From positions 124,001-188,000 of the forward strand of contig JAWZYV010012342.1 in assembly GCA_038373885.1 (NCBI GenBank): a DNA stretch of 64,000 nucleotides, in the 5' to 3' direction. Origin of the DNA: Cheiracanthium punctorium (Eukaryota; Arthropoda; Arachnida; Araneae; Cheiracanthiidae). The position numbers and the translations under genes were made by a program. Positions 43,906 through 54,244 of this stretch are shown one piece after another. The notes beneath the pieces were generated by a model, which did no database searches, had not been told where the DNA came from, and saw only the letters and a list, made by a program, of their open reading frames with translations. The first letter of the stretch is position 1, and every line of letters starts with the position of its first letter.

Positions 43906-45239
43906 TAATTTGAACTTTCATAGAAAAGCTAACCTGAAAAAAATATAGTCCTGACAAAAGTTAGATATATGCTTTTTTCAGGACTAGATATGATCCGAAT
44001 GTTACCCTCGGAGCGTTTTGGAAATGGGCAAATAATCCAAAGTTGTTTACACGGTAAAATTTTCATGCAGTGTAAAAGAAAAAGAAAAAAAAAAAAAAAC
44101 AGGAAGATTTGCAATAATTATAAAAAAAGGCTTCTAAATTACATACAAGCTTTAATATTAAACATATTTTATTATATCTCAGTGTTACAAATGATTATTA
44201 TTATAGATGTATTGCAGTGAAAACTGGAATAAAGTGGACGAGATTTGACATCACAATCGCTTGGAGGGTTAAATCTGTAAGTTTTTACATAAAAGTGATG
44301 TGTGACTCATCAAAGCGGGAAGTTTTCTTCTGAAAAGAGACCAACATTATGTTTCTAGACTCAATTTTATCCATTTTATGATGGAAAAACTGCTTGCGAA
44401 AAACCGCGATTTTTATAAATTTTAACCTCAATGCGGCACGGGTTAATACTATGGAAATGAGCTGAAACTTTACCAATCTCATTTTTGAGCCTATTGGCAA
44501 CATTTTGGGGGGTGCCGCCCCAAAAATTCGAAAGTTGATTTCTTGGGACCACCCTAATGTACACATATATAGCTATAAGCGTACGAATTACTAATAAAAT
44601 TTATCCGTTTAATCAGCTACCTCAAAGGCGTTACTGTTTATGTAAAGACATGCAATCAGAGCCGGCCTAAGAGCAAAATTCTGTGTGTGCAAGAATAAGT
44701 TTTGGCGCCCCTTACAGTAAAAATTGATACAAGAAACCCAGTAAGAAGTATGTGTGCTCTATAATTGAAATTAGAGGGAACGTAATACCTTAAAATGATA
44801 TTTTTAAGGGACTAAAAATCAAAATCTAAAACTAATATGATTTTCTAAATAGTAGATATTAAAGTGAAATTTTTAGTATCTTTTGATTAATTGATTTTTA
44901 TTTTTTTTAACAATTTCTTCTAGCATCAATTATTTAACTCACTTTTTCAAACTTCAGTTAGCGTGCTGTACTGTACTTGTGTAACGAGCAAACTCCTAAC
45001 AAATACTTTTACTGAGTTTACTCGTATTGTTTTGTGTATTAGAAAATGACAGACACTTTTTTAACCACAGCAAGAGCTTTATATGATTTAATACGGGCAG
45101 CACATTAAAGACAGTACGAAAACGTTCAGATATATAAACTTTCGCTTTCACTTTTCTAGAAAAGGTTCATCAATATAACTACAAATGTAGTAGTAGTGTG
45201 GAAAAGTACTACGGAAAATTGATTAAAATAATCTTTATA

Positions 45240-47550
45240 CTTCTTAGCAATGAACCTTCCTAGCGTTAGCAGCCAAAAATATTTTTATTAAAGTATGATA
45301 ATCTAATGACGATGAAATATCATTCACAAAATTGAAAGATTGTTCAGTCTTTCCTCAGAAAGAGTAGACCTTAGGTAAATTTTTATTATTCTTACTTTAG
45401 AAAACCTTCACTCAGCCGACGCTACTTGACGACGGGCATTGTCAGAAGTATTCGTAAAGCAACCCTTTTACATAAGCGTCTGCAGATCCAGTTTCCAACA
45501 AAAAGTTCAGCACGTTCAGAGGCGTTTTCTCGCCTAAAATCAAAGAAACAGAAATTAAAAAAGCGGTTTTTAATTCTGAAAAAAAAAACTGTTGGCGATT
45601 AAAACCATAATGAATTAACTACCTGAACATTAATTCAAGTTGGTTAAATCTGAATACCTAAAACGTAAAAGTGTTACGTACGTTTATTTCGGATGAGGTT
45701 CTTGATAGAGATCTGCCAACTCTTTCGCTTTCAGTAAACAACTGAAAAATCCGTTTTCGCGGAAGTCCCCAACGGACTTCAAAATAGATCAGTGGCGGCT
45801 CATTCATTTGAGCACATGAGCATGTGAACCCCCAAAGGAAAATCTAAAGAATAAACACATTAACAAATGAAATTTAAAACAAATATTAAGCACACCTCTT
45901 GATTTATGTGAATTTAAAATGTGAGTTTTACTCTTTCCCCTCTCCCCCACTATTATTAAATACGATTATTATAGCTAACACACTGTAGTGTAGGTTACTA
46001 CAGCACAGTCTAATCAATTGCACGTGCGAACGGAAATTTTTTTCTCTGAACCGCTCTCTGGGGTCAGAAGCCGAGACAGCTGCAGAGAAGTACGGCACTG
46101 ATGAAATCATTCCGCTCGCACACTTCCATTGTGCACACAATGTCAATTTTGTGTTATAGCTTCCGGATTTTCCCTTGGTTTGTTACGTTCGGTTTGTTAA
46201 TTAATTTTCATTTCGTTTTCTTATTATTTTCTTTATTTCTATCATTTTCCACTACATTATTTTTTTTATAAACTAACGTAAATTAATTAAGGTGGGAGTC
46301 AAAGACGGGTTTCAGAGCTAAAGCAATGGCATTTTTCAATAGTATCCTTTGAAAAGAAGATTGAAATAAAATAAATCAAGACAGCACCTTTGCTGAAACT
46401 TATCTTGTGACGAAATGTAAGACCAAAGATCACTTGTTTTCTCTCAGCTGCGTGCATTGTTTTCCTTTCACTGCTGGAAACGCAAATCTATTTTAATTTG
46501 TAAGGTGCGCCGTATCTGCCTATTTAATTTTTGAAATTTGTTATGTGAACCTCCTTTTAAATCACCCACGAGCCGCCACTGAAATAGATACAGCTTGAGG
46601 TAAATTCACGTTCTTTGATTGCAGTATTTTGCTAGCGATGTTTATTTCAAACAGGATATCATATCGTGCAATCAGTGACACTAAGGACTGAGTATTTTAG
46701 GGCATCGCTCAATACCAAGTTTAGGCTATGACAGGTGCATGGTACAAAAAAGGCTCTCTTATTTTTTTCTAATTTTTTTTTCCAGTCCGGAGTGTTTGCC
46801 TTTCGTATTTGCCTCATTATCATGCTCTTGGACTCTGCAATTAGAAATATCCAAGTCGTACTCCCGTACTTATTTTTAAAGACGGTTTTCGACATTCTTT
46901 TTGCTGAAGTACCTGTTATTTCAATGAAATATAGGAAACTTTCCTAAACTTAATCTTTTTTTTGCTCTTTTGTTTCATAAACACGCCTCAAAACAATAAA
47001 AAACTGTTCTTTCCTACTTAAATCGCGTGTGCAGTCGAGAATCAATGCATCGTGTTTGGCTGTTTTAATTCTACTTACTATTTCTTCTTTTACTTTATCT
47101 CCCATCAGAGTCAATAATTTCGTTTTCTATGATTTTTCCTAGGCATGACAGACACACTTGTTTTCATTTGCCAATACTCGAGATACATATTCTTTCATTG
47201 CAGGATCCAATTGAGCAATTAGTTCAACAAGTCCTAAATAATTTCCTTTTTGTTTTTGCTTTTTTTAAATTTCTTTTTTTGTTCAAAGTTTCATTTGTCC
47301 CTCTGAAAGCCATTTGGTTGAGGGCAAGAAATTGTGTTATGGCAAGAAGTCGGCAAGAAGAACATTTTGTCATCGCTTTTTTTTTCTAGGGCAATTATTT
47401 TTTGATTTTCATCATTGACTGTTTTACCTGTGCTCAGTCACTTTTCCGCCTCTACCCATTTTTCATAGCATTTTAGGCGAGTAGAAGAAGTTTTATGACG
47501 ATTCAGTCTAGTTCCAATGTGCCTCCCGTCACAGTTGCCACTTTTATCTG
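45240..47550 (-). pseudogene. hAT transposase (DUF4371/ZMYM-like type) pseudogene
   Basis: On the minus strand, in order: a poorly preserved N-terminal part (46940-47550), then the conserved block NKRAFFVPCTCHSLNLVLSD (46720-46770), then YDILFEINIASKILQSKNVN (46590-46665), then, across the inserted MITE, VGDFRENGFFSCLLKAKELA (45720-45780), then FLLETGSADAYVKGLL and, near the end (45240-45440), the words SEERLNNLSIL and NARKVH of the C-terminal dimerisation region. The C-x-CHSLNL motif is typical of hAT transposases that animals also host as ZMYM/ZNF862-like genes. Multiple stops and frameshifts; inactive. Confidence 0.75.
45790..46581. mobile_element. hAT MITE, 792 bp, with perfect 8-bp duplication
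   Basis: The ends CAGTGGCGGCTC and exact complement are flanked by AAATAGAT on both sides (45782-45789, 46582-46589). Subterminal words 'catgtgaaccccc' and 'tatgtgaacctcc' are also shared. It interrupts the hAT transposase pseudogene; removal rejoins NLPQAVSI to LKSVGDFRENG. Non-coding. Confidence 0.95.
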
Positions 47551-47700
47551 ATAAAGTTTTATTTTAACATGCAGAACTAAATATCTTAAGAACTTGCAGA
47601 ACTAAATATCTTAAACAGAAACAGTAAACACTATTATTTTGTTGAGAATACAATAGGCGACGCCTCTTAACTCTTCACGTAACCTAAGGTCTGCCTTCAG

Positions 47701-47948
47701 TCCGTGGCGGATCCAGAAATTCTCTTTTGGGAGGGGCTAAATTTTGAAAAAAAGCTTATTTCACCCAAACAGAATATACAATAAAGCATAATTTTAGTCT
47801 AAACCAGTGTAAAAACTTTCGGGAGGGGCTAAGCGATTAAAAAAGATCACTTTACTTATTCAAAGTGCATAATGAAGCAGAATGTTACCCTTTAGCAATC
47901 TCTTTTGGGGGGGACTGAAGCCCCCTAGCCCCTCCCCTGAAACCGCTA
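47701..47948. mobile_element. hAT-like MITE, 248 bp
   Basis: It is flanked by identical CTGCCTTCAG (47691-47700, 47949-47958). The ends GTGGCGGATCC and (complement) TAGCGGTTTC with 'ggaggggct' repeats resemble the common CAGTGGCGGATCC hAT MITE type. An 8-bp duplication lies within the 10-bp match, so exact ends are ambiguous by two bases. Confidence 0.75.
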
Positions 47949-48208
47949 CTGCCTTCAGGTCGCTCGCCTTTGCAAGCGACGCGACAGACAGACTGAACAC
48001 GTGATAGAAGACTCAGTTATCTACATTTGTTGAGTTCAGTCAAAACAATGGAGCGAAACGCTTCTTGAAGCTAGTCTCTTTACTGAACCTTCAAGCAAAA
48101 TTTATTTGTTGAACTAAAAACTCATTCAAATGGTGATTTGCATTCAAATATACATAAGATACATAAATATTTAAATTATTTATTTTTTAAACACTTTTCT
48201 CATTTCGG

Positions 48209-48277
48209 CGCCCCTCTCAAAAAACAAAACGTGTGCGGTGGCACGCACCGCACAGGTTTTGTTCTTTGAGAGGGGCG
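48209..48277. repeat. Inverted repeat with 22-bp arms
   Basis: 48209-48230 and 48256-48277 are complementary with one mismatch (word CGCCCCTCTCAAA). The loop contains 'gtgtgcggtggcacgcaccgcacag', itself palindromic. This is the rearranged right end of the hAT element. Confidence 0.9.
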
Positions 48278-48390
48278 TTGAACTATTTTGTTCTTTGAGT
48301 TTAACTTAGCGCATGTAAAAACGCCAAAGGATTTGCCCTCGTTCATGGTTTAGGATGGGATCTTTGGGCAACCGGTTTTTACGTGCTTAA

Positions 48391-48666
48391 CCCATTTGTG
48401 CCTGGATATTTTTGCGACTTTCTTCGATTTTTACTGATAACAGAAATAATAGATAAATTTCTGACGTCAACTTCTTGAACAAGGGATGATTTCTTTTAAA
48501 ATCATTATGCATAAAAATCGAAATATCAACATCCTACTTGGTCATGTTAAAATATTTTGTAGAGTGGAGGCTCGATGCTCATGAATAAAGGCTAGGAAAA
48601 ATAAATAACGTTTTCGATTAATAGCGAAAATGCCGTCCCAAAAAAGGGACGCTAGGCATAAATGGG
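48391..48666. mobile_element. piggyBac-like MITE, 276 bp, TTAA target
   Basis: CCCATTTGTGCCTGG opens and CTAGGCATAAATGGG closes the element, flanked by TTAA (48387-48390, 48667-48670). TTAA duplication and CCC ends are established piggyBac features. Non-coding, with a GGGAC inverted pair next to the right end. Confidence 0.85.
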
Positions 48667-48699
48667 TTAAAATCTTACTCGAGCAACATCTTTATGCGA

Positions 48700-49070
48700 G
48701 TCTCAAACGGGTACGTCCTGTACCGACGTGTTAGTTTCGCCTGTGCGTCGCGTAAACGCGTTTTATTGGTTAGCCAGGACAAATAAAAACAAAACCTACT
48801 TACGTGACGCAGAGTGGAAACTAATAACTCGAAGACACAGTACACATTCATGTAAGGCCTGGATTCAGGTCAAGAACTTATCTCTCGTATCTCCCCCTTC
48901 TCTCGTAGAATTGCGGGCATCAGTTAGTTTCGGGAAACATATCAAACATGGGTGGCCAAACTTGCGAGTGTCACGTGACCAGTATTTGCGGAAGCATCTA
49001 GCAGCCGCAGGACGCACAGGCGACAGTACGCGATGGCTGACATTGTAGCTATAGAGCAAAAATTAGAAAA
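48700..49070. other. GC-richer stretch without recognised function
   Basis: Longer open frames on both strands (48728-49048 plus; 48865-49059 minus) overlap each other. The segment 'gggtggccaaacttgcgagtg' (48950-48970) looks like a transposon end. No domain recognised. Confidence 0.35.
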
Positions 49071-49249
49071 AAAAGTGTGTGTGTGCAATCTTTACGCGCG
49101 ATTGAAGTAAAACTTCTTTGACGTTTACGATAAATATCACTGAAATTATTAAACTTTAACTTAAAATAAATATCATATTATAATTTAATTGTATTTATTA
49201 TTCATGTACTTTACAAAGATTATATAAATGTTATATTCATATTATTCAT

Positions 49250-49512
49250 TGGAAATAGGAACTTGAATGTTATCATGATATTTTATGTATGAAATTATAG
49301 GTTTGTGTTAACTATACTAGTGAAACATAAATTTTACTCTCTAAATTTGCTAACATTCTTGATAATACAGCATCTATCGTTGTACCGAAACGCGTTGTTG
49401 ATTGAAGTCGAGAAGTATTCAAAGTTAGATCAAAATTTTCTTTTAAAAAATCAACTGACGTCTGAGATTCTTGGTAGCGAAAATTAACATTAAAATCTCC
49501 AGTAAGAATCAC
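49250..49512 (-). pseudogene. Endonuclease-domain remnant in HL3
   Basis: On the minus strand: MILTGDFNVNFRYQESQ, then VDFLKENFDLTLNTSRLQST, then TTIDAVLSRMLANLESKIYV. A frameshift after VSL replaces the SYHKPI block seen in HL2. It keeps the GDFN motif of EEP-type nucleases and is the best N-terminal remnant of the three copies. Non-functional because only about 70 residues remain. Confidence 0.65.
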
Positions 49513-50229
49513 CGGTCATTCATGATAATTATTTAGAATCCAGGAAGTGTCCATGTTGTAGTATTATTCTTTAACTGTTTTCTTATACCATTGTTCCGTC
49601 GGGAGTTTGGGTTTGAATGGGAGGAATGTCCATAGTGTAGTATTACACCGTCTTGAGGTTGGGTTACAATCCACGGAGTGTCCATTTGTTATTCTTTTAT
49701 TTTGATCTTAAACCCTTTGCAGCCAGTATTTGTTTCTTTGTGGTGTTCATACCCGTGTTCTTAAACCGTTGTTCCGTCTGAATATCGGGTTAGCATCCAG
49801 GAAATGTCCGTGTTGAACTGTTATTCTTTCACCGTTTTCTTAAAATGTTTTCCCGTAGGGTTTGAACCGAGAGAATGTCTTTGTTGTGGTATTTTCTTTA
49901 ACTGTGTTCCTAAACTGGTGTTTTCTTCTGTCGGTTGGTATCTATGGTTGGTATGCACGTAGGGTCTATTACTGCGTTTTTCTATGGCAGTGTTGTTAAA
50001 CCTTTGTTTTCCTCTGCTGTTTTTGCTCGAAGTATTATTCTGTTTAAAAATTTACATTTGGCTCATTATTATAAATAACTTAAAAACACATAAGCAATAT
50101 TAAAAGATTACATATTATTTAAGTACAGACAAACAATATTTATGTATCATGGCAACCAATCATGTCAAGTTTTTACTCATAATTCCATTAAATATTGTGT
50201 TAATGCCATTGAAGACATGTGAGTAAAGC

Positions 50230-50520
50230 AACGGAATGCACCATAGTGCCACTTTCTGTATTCGGTGCGTAGACCTTGTTTATCGGAGGTGACGGGTTGG
50301 GTCGCCGCCTGTAACAACAGTGAGAGACAGTCAGCAGGATCGCCGCCTGTTCAGCGAAAGACTTCACACAGTGGCTCTGACAAGAGCCGATCCACTTATC
50401 CTCTGAACAGGGTCATCAGACAAGATCTTGCTGCAAAACAGGTAGGGAGTCATGTCGACGCGGAGGGAGCACAGTCGACGTTCTCAGGAACGAACGCCCG
50501 AGAGCTGTTCCGCAAATAAT
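50230..50520 (+). other. GC-rich insert unique to HL3, possible captured sequence
   Basis: GC content is visibly higher than in the rest of the window. An uninterrupted frame of 84 codons (50265-50519) has no recognised domain. It lies between blocks shared with HL1 and HL2. Capture of host DNA by a rolling-circle element is one reading; a separate insertion is another. Confidence 0.4.
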
Positions 50521-50944
50521 TAAACTTATAAATCTGGAAAAAGCTTGTTAAGTGTGACGTCAATATGAAGTAAAAATCACTTGTGATAGCTAATTTTGTC
50601 ACGCAAATGATTAACTTTTTTGACTCTCAGATCTGAAATGTTGCTGAAAATAGCAAAAAATCGCTTAACAATGAGGGAACGGGTGGATTTTCAGATTTTT
50701 AAAGTAGCGCAGATTGTTTTCTATATTTTTATACATGATTATGGAAATTTTCAAGGGGGATCGTACGAACGGTGTAGAAATTATCAGGCTTTTTGTCCTT
50801 GACATTGCAATGTTTTTGCAGTCATGGCGGAATGAAGAAGCAAGGGGGAAAAAGATACGTCATTTCCTTTACTGAGCGTTACTTCCGTCAGAAAAAAAAT
50901 CTGAGTTACCCCCTAGTTGCGCCTAAAGAAGTTTTATTTCAAAA

Positions 50945-52018
50945 ATGCGTCCTCTTCTGAGAGCAATAGAAAGCGTCTTCTCGATCAGAGTTTAAGTTGA
51001 GCTCAAAAATGTTTTAGCAGAAAAGCTAAAATAAGAAAAAAGCTTTAGCAAAGTGCTGAAAGGATAATTTGATTTTTCTCTAAGGAAGATGGTGTCTGAT
51101 CTCCTTTTCCTCCTCTGTTGTTTTTGTACTATAAATATACAGGTTTTATATTTTAATTCAATGTGGTAATCAAAGATTGTCCCCACAACCGTTCCATAAC
51201 CATTCCATAAAGGAAGATTTTACTTTTATCCCTGTTTCTTTTTTATTTTTTCAGTTCCAAATTTTTTCTGAATACTTTCGCAAAAAAGCAAAAGCCCATT
51301 AGTTTCATTTTAGCATTTTGACAAGTCTTTTCGCATTATGCGAAAAATGCGACCGTATCTTAAACCTTGTTCTCGATGGAAATGTAAGTACGTAATTGCT
51401 TTTTGTGTTCACTATCCAGTGTTGTTACTTTTCATGCTCTACATTTTTATTTACAATTTTTGAACTTACAAGGAGAGGACGCGACCTTGGAAGCGTCGAT
51501 TTCAGTGAAAATCCGTACAAATGTAGCTCGTAAGACATACAAACACTGATGCAAACTTTAGGACGCATTCTCAAGAAATCCTGCTCCAAACATTCGAAAA
51601 TCATGGTATGCAGCTTAAGATCATTTTTAATGGAAAGCACCCGGGTCAATCGTGGCGTTGCACGTAAACGCGCTTGGGTTCGAAACTCGTGTTTGCAGGC
51701 TCGAGATCAGCTGCCGCCAGAGTTATTTTTATCTTTCTTTTGTTCATTCATGTGGCCAGTTAAGTCGAATAATTAAATAAAATTAGTTTTAACATCACAG
51801 CTTACGTTGTTAAATTAGTTTCAAATCAATTATCAATTTTATAGTTTTTTTTTTTCTGTGCGGTATTTCCAAATAGCAAAATAATTTCATTCTTAAGAAT
51901 GCTGCATCACCCATCAAAAATTTAGTGCCCCCTTGACAAGAAACAAAGTTGCGTTTTATACCAACCGTCTGATCATTGTTAGATCATAATTAAACAACAA
52001 TTCGATGCTCGGCAGGGT
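50945..52018. other. Unassigned stretch, possible SINE at 51636-51730
   Basis: GGGTTCGAAACTCGTG near 51677 is B-box-like, with a weak A-box-like 'CGTGGCGTTGCACG' 28 bp upstream. Nothing else recognised. Confidence 0.3.
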
Positions 52019-52025
52019 GCTAGAA

Positions 52026-52908
52026 CGTTGCCTACGTAATACTTACACAAGGCCTGGAAAAGGTCGTGATTTTCAGCAAAAAACGGGCGAAAACTTAGTT
52101 CACTAAAATGACCGTGGGGGGCGCTCTTTTGACCCTTCAACGTTTGTGTTTTCTGGCTGTTTGAATGTAAACAATGAGTTTTCGAGACGTTTAAACATGT
52201 TTCAACATTTACCTTATTATATTTGTTATCATTGCATATCGTGCCTATACATATTTACATTGTACGCAAAAATAACTAGGCGAAAATGGTGTACTGCTGT
52301 GTACCATATTGCAATTATTCTGATTGCTCTTTAAAAGAAAATACCGGATTTCACCGTTTTCCAAAAGATCCCATTTTAAAAGATAAGTGGCGGGCTATTT
52401 CTCGCCAAGGAAATAAGGACAAAATGAATAAGCTCTTAAAATTTCATATTTGTGTCTCCAATAGTTTTGACTGGTCGTTCATGTGTTTGAATAAGTCAAT
52501 CAGTGAGGACATATTTTATATAGATAGATAACATGAAATTTAATGGCATACGATACATACTTTGACATCCATATCGGTTTGCGTCGTAAACCGATGCGGA
52601 TTTAAAATTATAAACGAATATAAAGAAATCTAAAGGTACTTTCGTAATATTATCCCTGCGGTCATTCCCGACAATCTATTTTTTCGTCAAATATGCTCCG
52701 GCGTTTATCTTGGCGAAAAATCGATCGTCTTGGTGGTCCGCCGGGATACCACGTAAATACCAATCTAAAGATACGAAGAATATAAAGATAGCTCTCATGG
52801 AGTAACAAGGCAACGATGAGTTCTTATAGAACCAAAAAGCGCCATCTACATTTCCCCCAGTTTTGAAAGCCGCATTTCCCGGCCTTGTGTAGTATTACGT
52901 AGGCAACG
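52026..52908 (+). mobile_element. P-like inverted-repeat element (883 bp) encoding a THAP domain
   Basis: The ends CGTTGCCTACGTAATACTTA and (complement) CGTTGCCTACGTAATACTAC continue as inverted repeats through ACACAAGGCC (52026-52070, 52867-52908). GCTAGAA flanks both (52019-52025, 52909-52915), with 8-bp words TGCTAGAA and GGCTAGAA if one base is added. P elements make 8-bp duplications, and their transposases begin with a THAP domain. It is inserted in Tc1-like debris. Confidence 0.8.
52286..52531 (+). pseudogene. THAP-domain N-terminus of a P-element-type transposase
   Basis: The start MVYCCVPYCNYSDC is followed by TGFHRFPKD and KDKWRAISRQ, all diagnostic of THAP zinc-binding DNA-binding domains (C-x3-C, FHRFP, conserved W35). 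The second zinc pair should read C-x2-H followed by F. Here it is C56-V-S-N59-S-F, so the histidine is replaced by asparagine and the spacing is altered. The frame then ends after 81 codons with no catalytic domain. DNA binding in the normal fold is therefore doubtful. The rest of a P-type transposase lies separately at 54245-55793 and is not within the same inverted repeats. Confidence 0.75.
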
Positions 52909-52949
52909 GCTAGAATATCCATTGCGGAAACATCCATTTCTGCCCTATA

Positions 52950-53215
52950 GGAACATGCCACGTTCACTACGAAGCAATTGTTACTTCAGCACTCCAACAT
53001 ACTCAGTCACCATTCACAGTTCCCTGTACAAAATGAAGTCGTCCAGTTGACTGATATGACATCCACCCTCACACCATTACGCTTTCTGGGTGTTTTGATG
53101 TACGAAACAGGCATTCATGCTCTCCTTTGCTTTACGCCAAACGTGGCCAGACACCAAAGAAAAGCCATTTTCGTCGCAGAACATAACTTGCCTCCATTCC
53201 GAAATACTCCATTTT
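52950..53215 (-). pseudogene. Tc1-like transposase fragment, minus strand
   Basis: Minus-strand translation shows MFCDEN near 53190, and after a frameshift HPESVMVWGWMSYQSTGRLH followed by FVQGTVNGD. This matches the block between the first and second catalytic aspartates of Tc1 transposases. Stops on both sides. Confidence 0.65.
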
Positions 53216-53307
53216 TTGTGCTAAAAGGAAAGACAAATTTTTTAATTAATTTTAAATTTCATTTCACTTCAGTTCTGACCTCTATATCAAAGCATTCGTT
53301 ATTTTAG

Positions 53308-53400
53308 GTTAAGGCTGCATTTGCAAAACATGGTAATAATATTCTCGCATGGCCAGAAAACTCGCCAGATTTAAATCCCACTGAGAATTTATGGAGTACT
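53308..53400 (+). pseudogene. Tc1-like transposase fragment, plus strand
   Basis: Translation AAFAKHGNNILAWPENSPDL followed by NPTENLW is the third catalytic block of Tc1 transposases. Its strand is opposite to the neighbouring fragment, so the two come from different copies or a rearrangement. Confidence 0.75.
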
Positions 53401-53740
53401 AGTGGTCGGCCAGTGGTTGAAATTCGACCATAATATAGTAAACCTCTATATAATCACTGCTTATAACGTTTTTTTTATTTTATTCTATTACGTCAGCTGT
53501 AAGCGTGTAATACGTCATTATTCACTAATTTTCCAGTTATTTGAAAACAGTGAACGATAGGAGAAATGAGGTATAACTTGGCTACGCCAAATTTAAAAAG
53601 CGGCAATGCTTTTTTTTTGTACATTTCCCTGTTTATTTTATTTTAGTATTATTTATTTACTTATTTTATTGCTATACTGGCCAGGTTTCGTCAAGGCTAC
53701 ACAGTTTACGTTTACACAGGCTACGTCTATCTTTTTCAAA

Positions 53741-53849
53741 CCCCAGTAGCACAACTAGTTCGAAAAACGTTGAAATTACGTCGGAAACACTTTTTTCGAC
53801 GTTAAAAAACGTGTTTTAAACGTCTTTTGGACTAATTGTGCTACCAGGG
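53741..53849. mobile_element. Palindromic MITE, copy B
   Basis: It matches copy A (7201-7313): CCAGTAGCACAACTAGTTC at the left and GACTAATTGTGCTACCAGG at the right, with ACGTT-rich folding arms. About 109 bp, non-coding. Confidence 0.75.
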
Positions 53850-53859
53850 AAGTACATAT

Positions 53860-54240
53860 AATTTAAATAAAAAATTAACATAAAATCTCAAACCATGGAA
53901 TGATCGAACAATACTTTTCTACGGACCATGCATAAAAACTGGTTGCCTCAATAATATTCATTTTTTCTAATGTTTGTCCTTGAGACTTACTTTTGTCATC
54001 GCAAATGCTGGTATAACTGGAAATTGGTTTCTTTTGAGAGGTAAGTGAAAGATGATGTACGTGGGACTTATTCCGAATTATCCGTGTATTTGGAAGCCAA
54101 CATATCCTACTGCATAAGATTAAAGTTAAAACTTCACAATCAATAGCGATTACGATGCATAAAATTGATGCGCATTCTTGTTCGATTGATTAATGCTTCC
54201 TTTGTAGGAGAATAGGTTAGTTGCACCAGGCGAAAGGAGG
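53860..54240. other. Unassigned stretch before the P transposase remnant
   Basis: No THAP or catalytic N-terminal sequence can be read here. The break between this stretch and the transposase homology is near 54240. Confidence 0.4.
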
Positions 54241-54244
54241 AAAG

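Larger units (their letters stand above)
41079..44557 (+). mobile_element. 3479-bp DNA transposon with about 150-bp inverted repeats, family unassigned
   Basis: The ends TTTGGGTGGTCACAAG and (complement) TTAGGGTGGTCCCAAG open inverted repeats about 150-170 bp long. These share 'GGGGGCACCCCCC', 'AAAATGAGAT', 'AACCCGTGCCGCAT' in order (41079-41250 and 44390-44557). TGTACA flanks both ends (41073-41078 and 44558-44563). This could be a TA, GTAC or 6-bp duplication, because the word is palindromic. Inside is a decayed protein (41835-43660) and a nested MITE (42568-42970). Confidence 0.8.
44657..48254 (-). mobile_element. Decayed autonomous-type hAT element
   Basis: The left end CAGAGCCGGCC (44657) has the hAT form. 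A subterminal word 'gttttggcgccccttac' (44699-44716) is mirrored by 'cggcgcccctctcaaaa' (48206-48222), followed by 'gtgtgcggtggcacgcaccgcac'. The extreme right end is missing, replaced by an inverted duplicate (48256-48277). It encloses a minus-strand hAT transposase pseudogene and two MITEs. Confidence 0.6.
49073..50943 (-). mobile_element. Helentron-like element HL3
   Basis: It has the same termini as HL1 and HL2: the 3' end near 49073 ('tttacgcgcgattgaagtaaaacttc') and the 5' end near 50943 ('cgcctaaagaagttttatttc'). It contains the B-box-like array (49540-50035). Between about 50040 and 50870 it has DNA absent from HL1 and HL2, including a GC-rich block. Confidence 0.6.

Noticed and set aside
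48950..48972. hAT-type end 'gggtggccaaactt'
   Set aside because: No matching opposite end or duplication could be found nearby.
48728..49048. 106-codon open frame in a GC-richer stretch
   Set aside because: An overlapping frame exists on the other strand and neither shows a domain; higher GC alone lengthens open frames.
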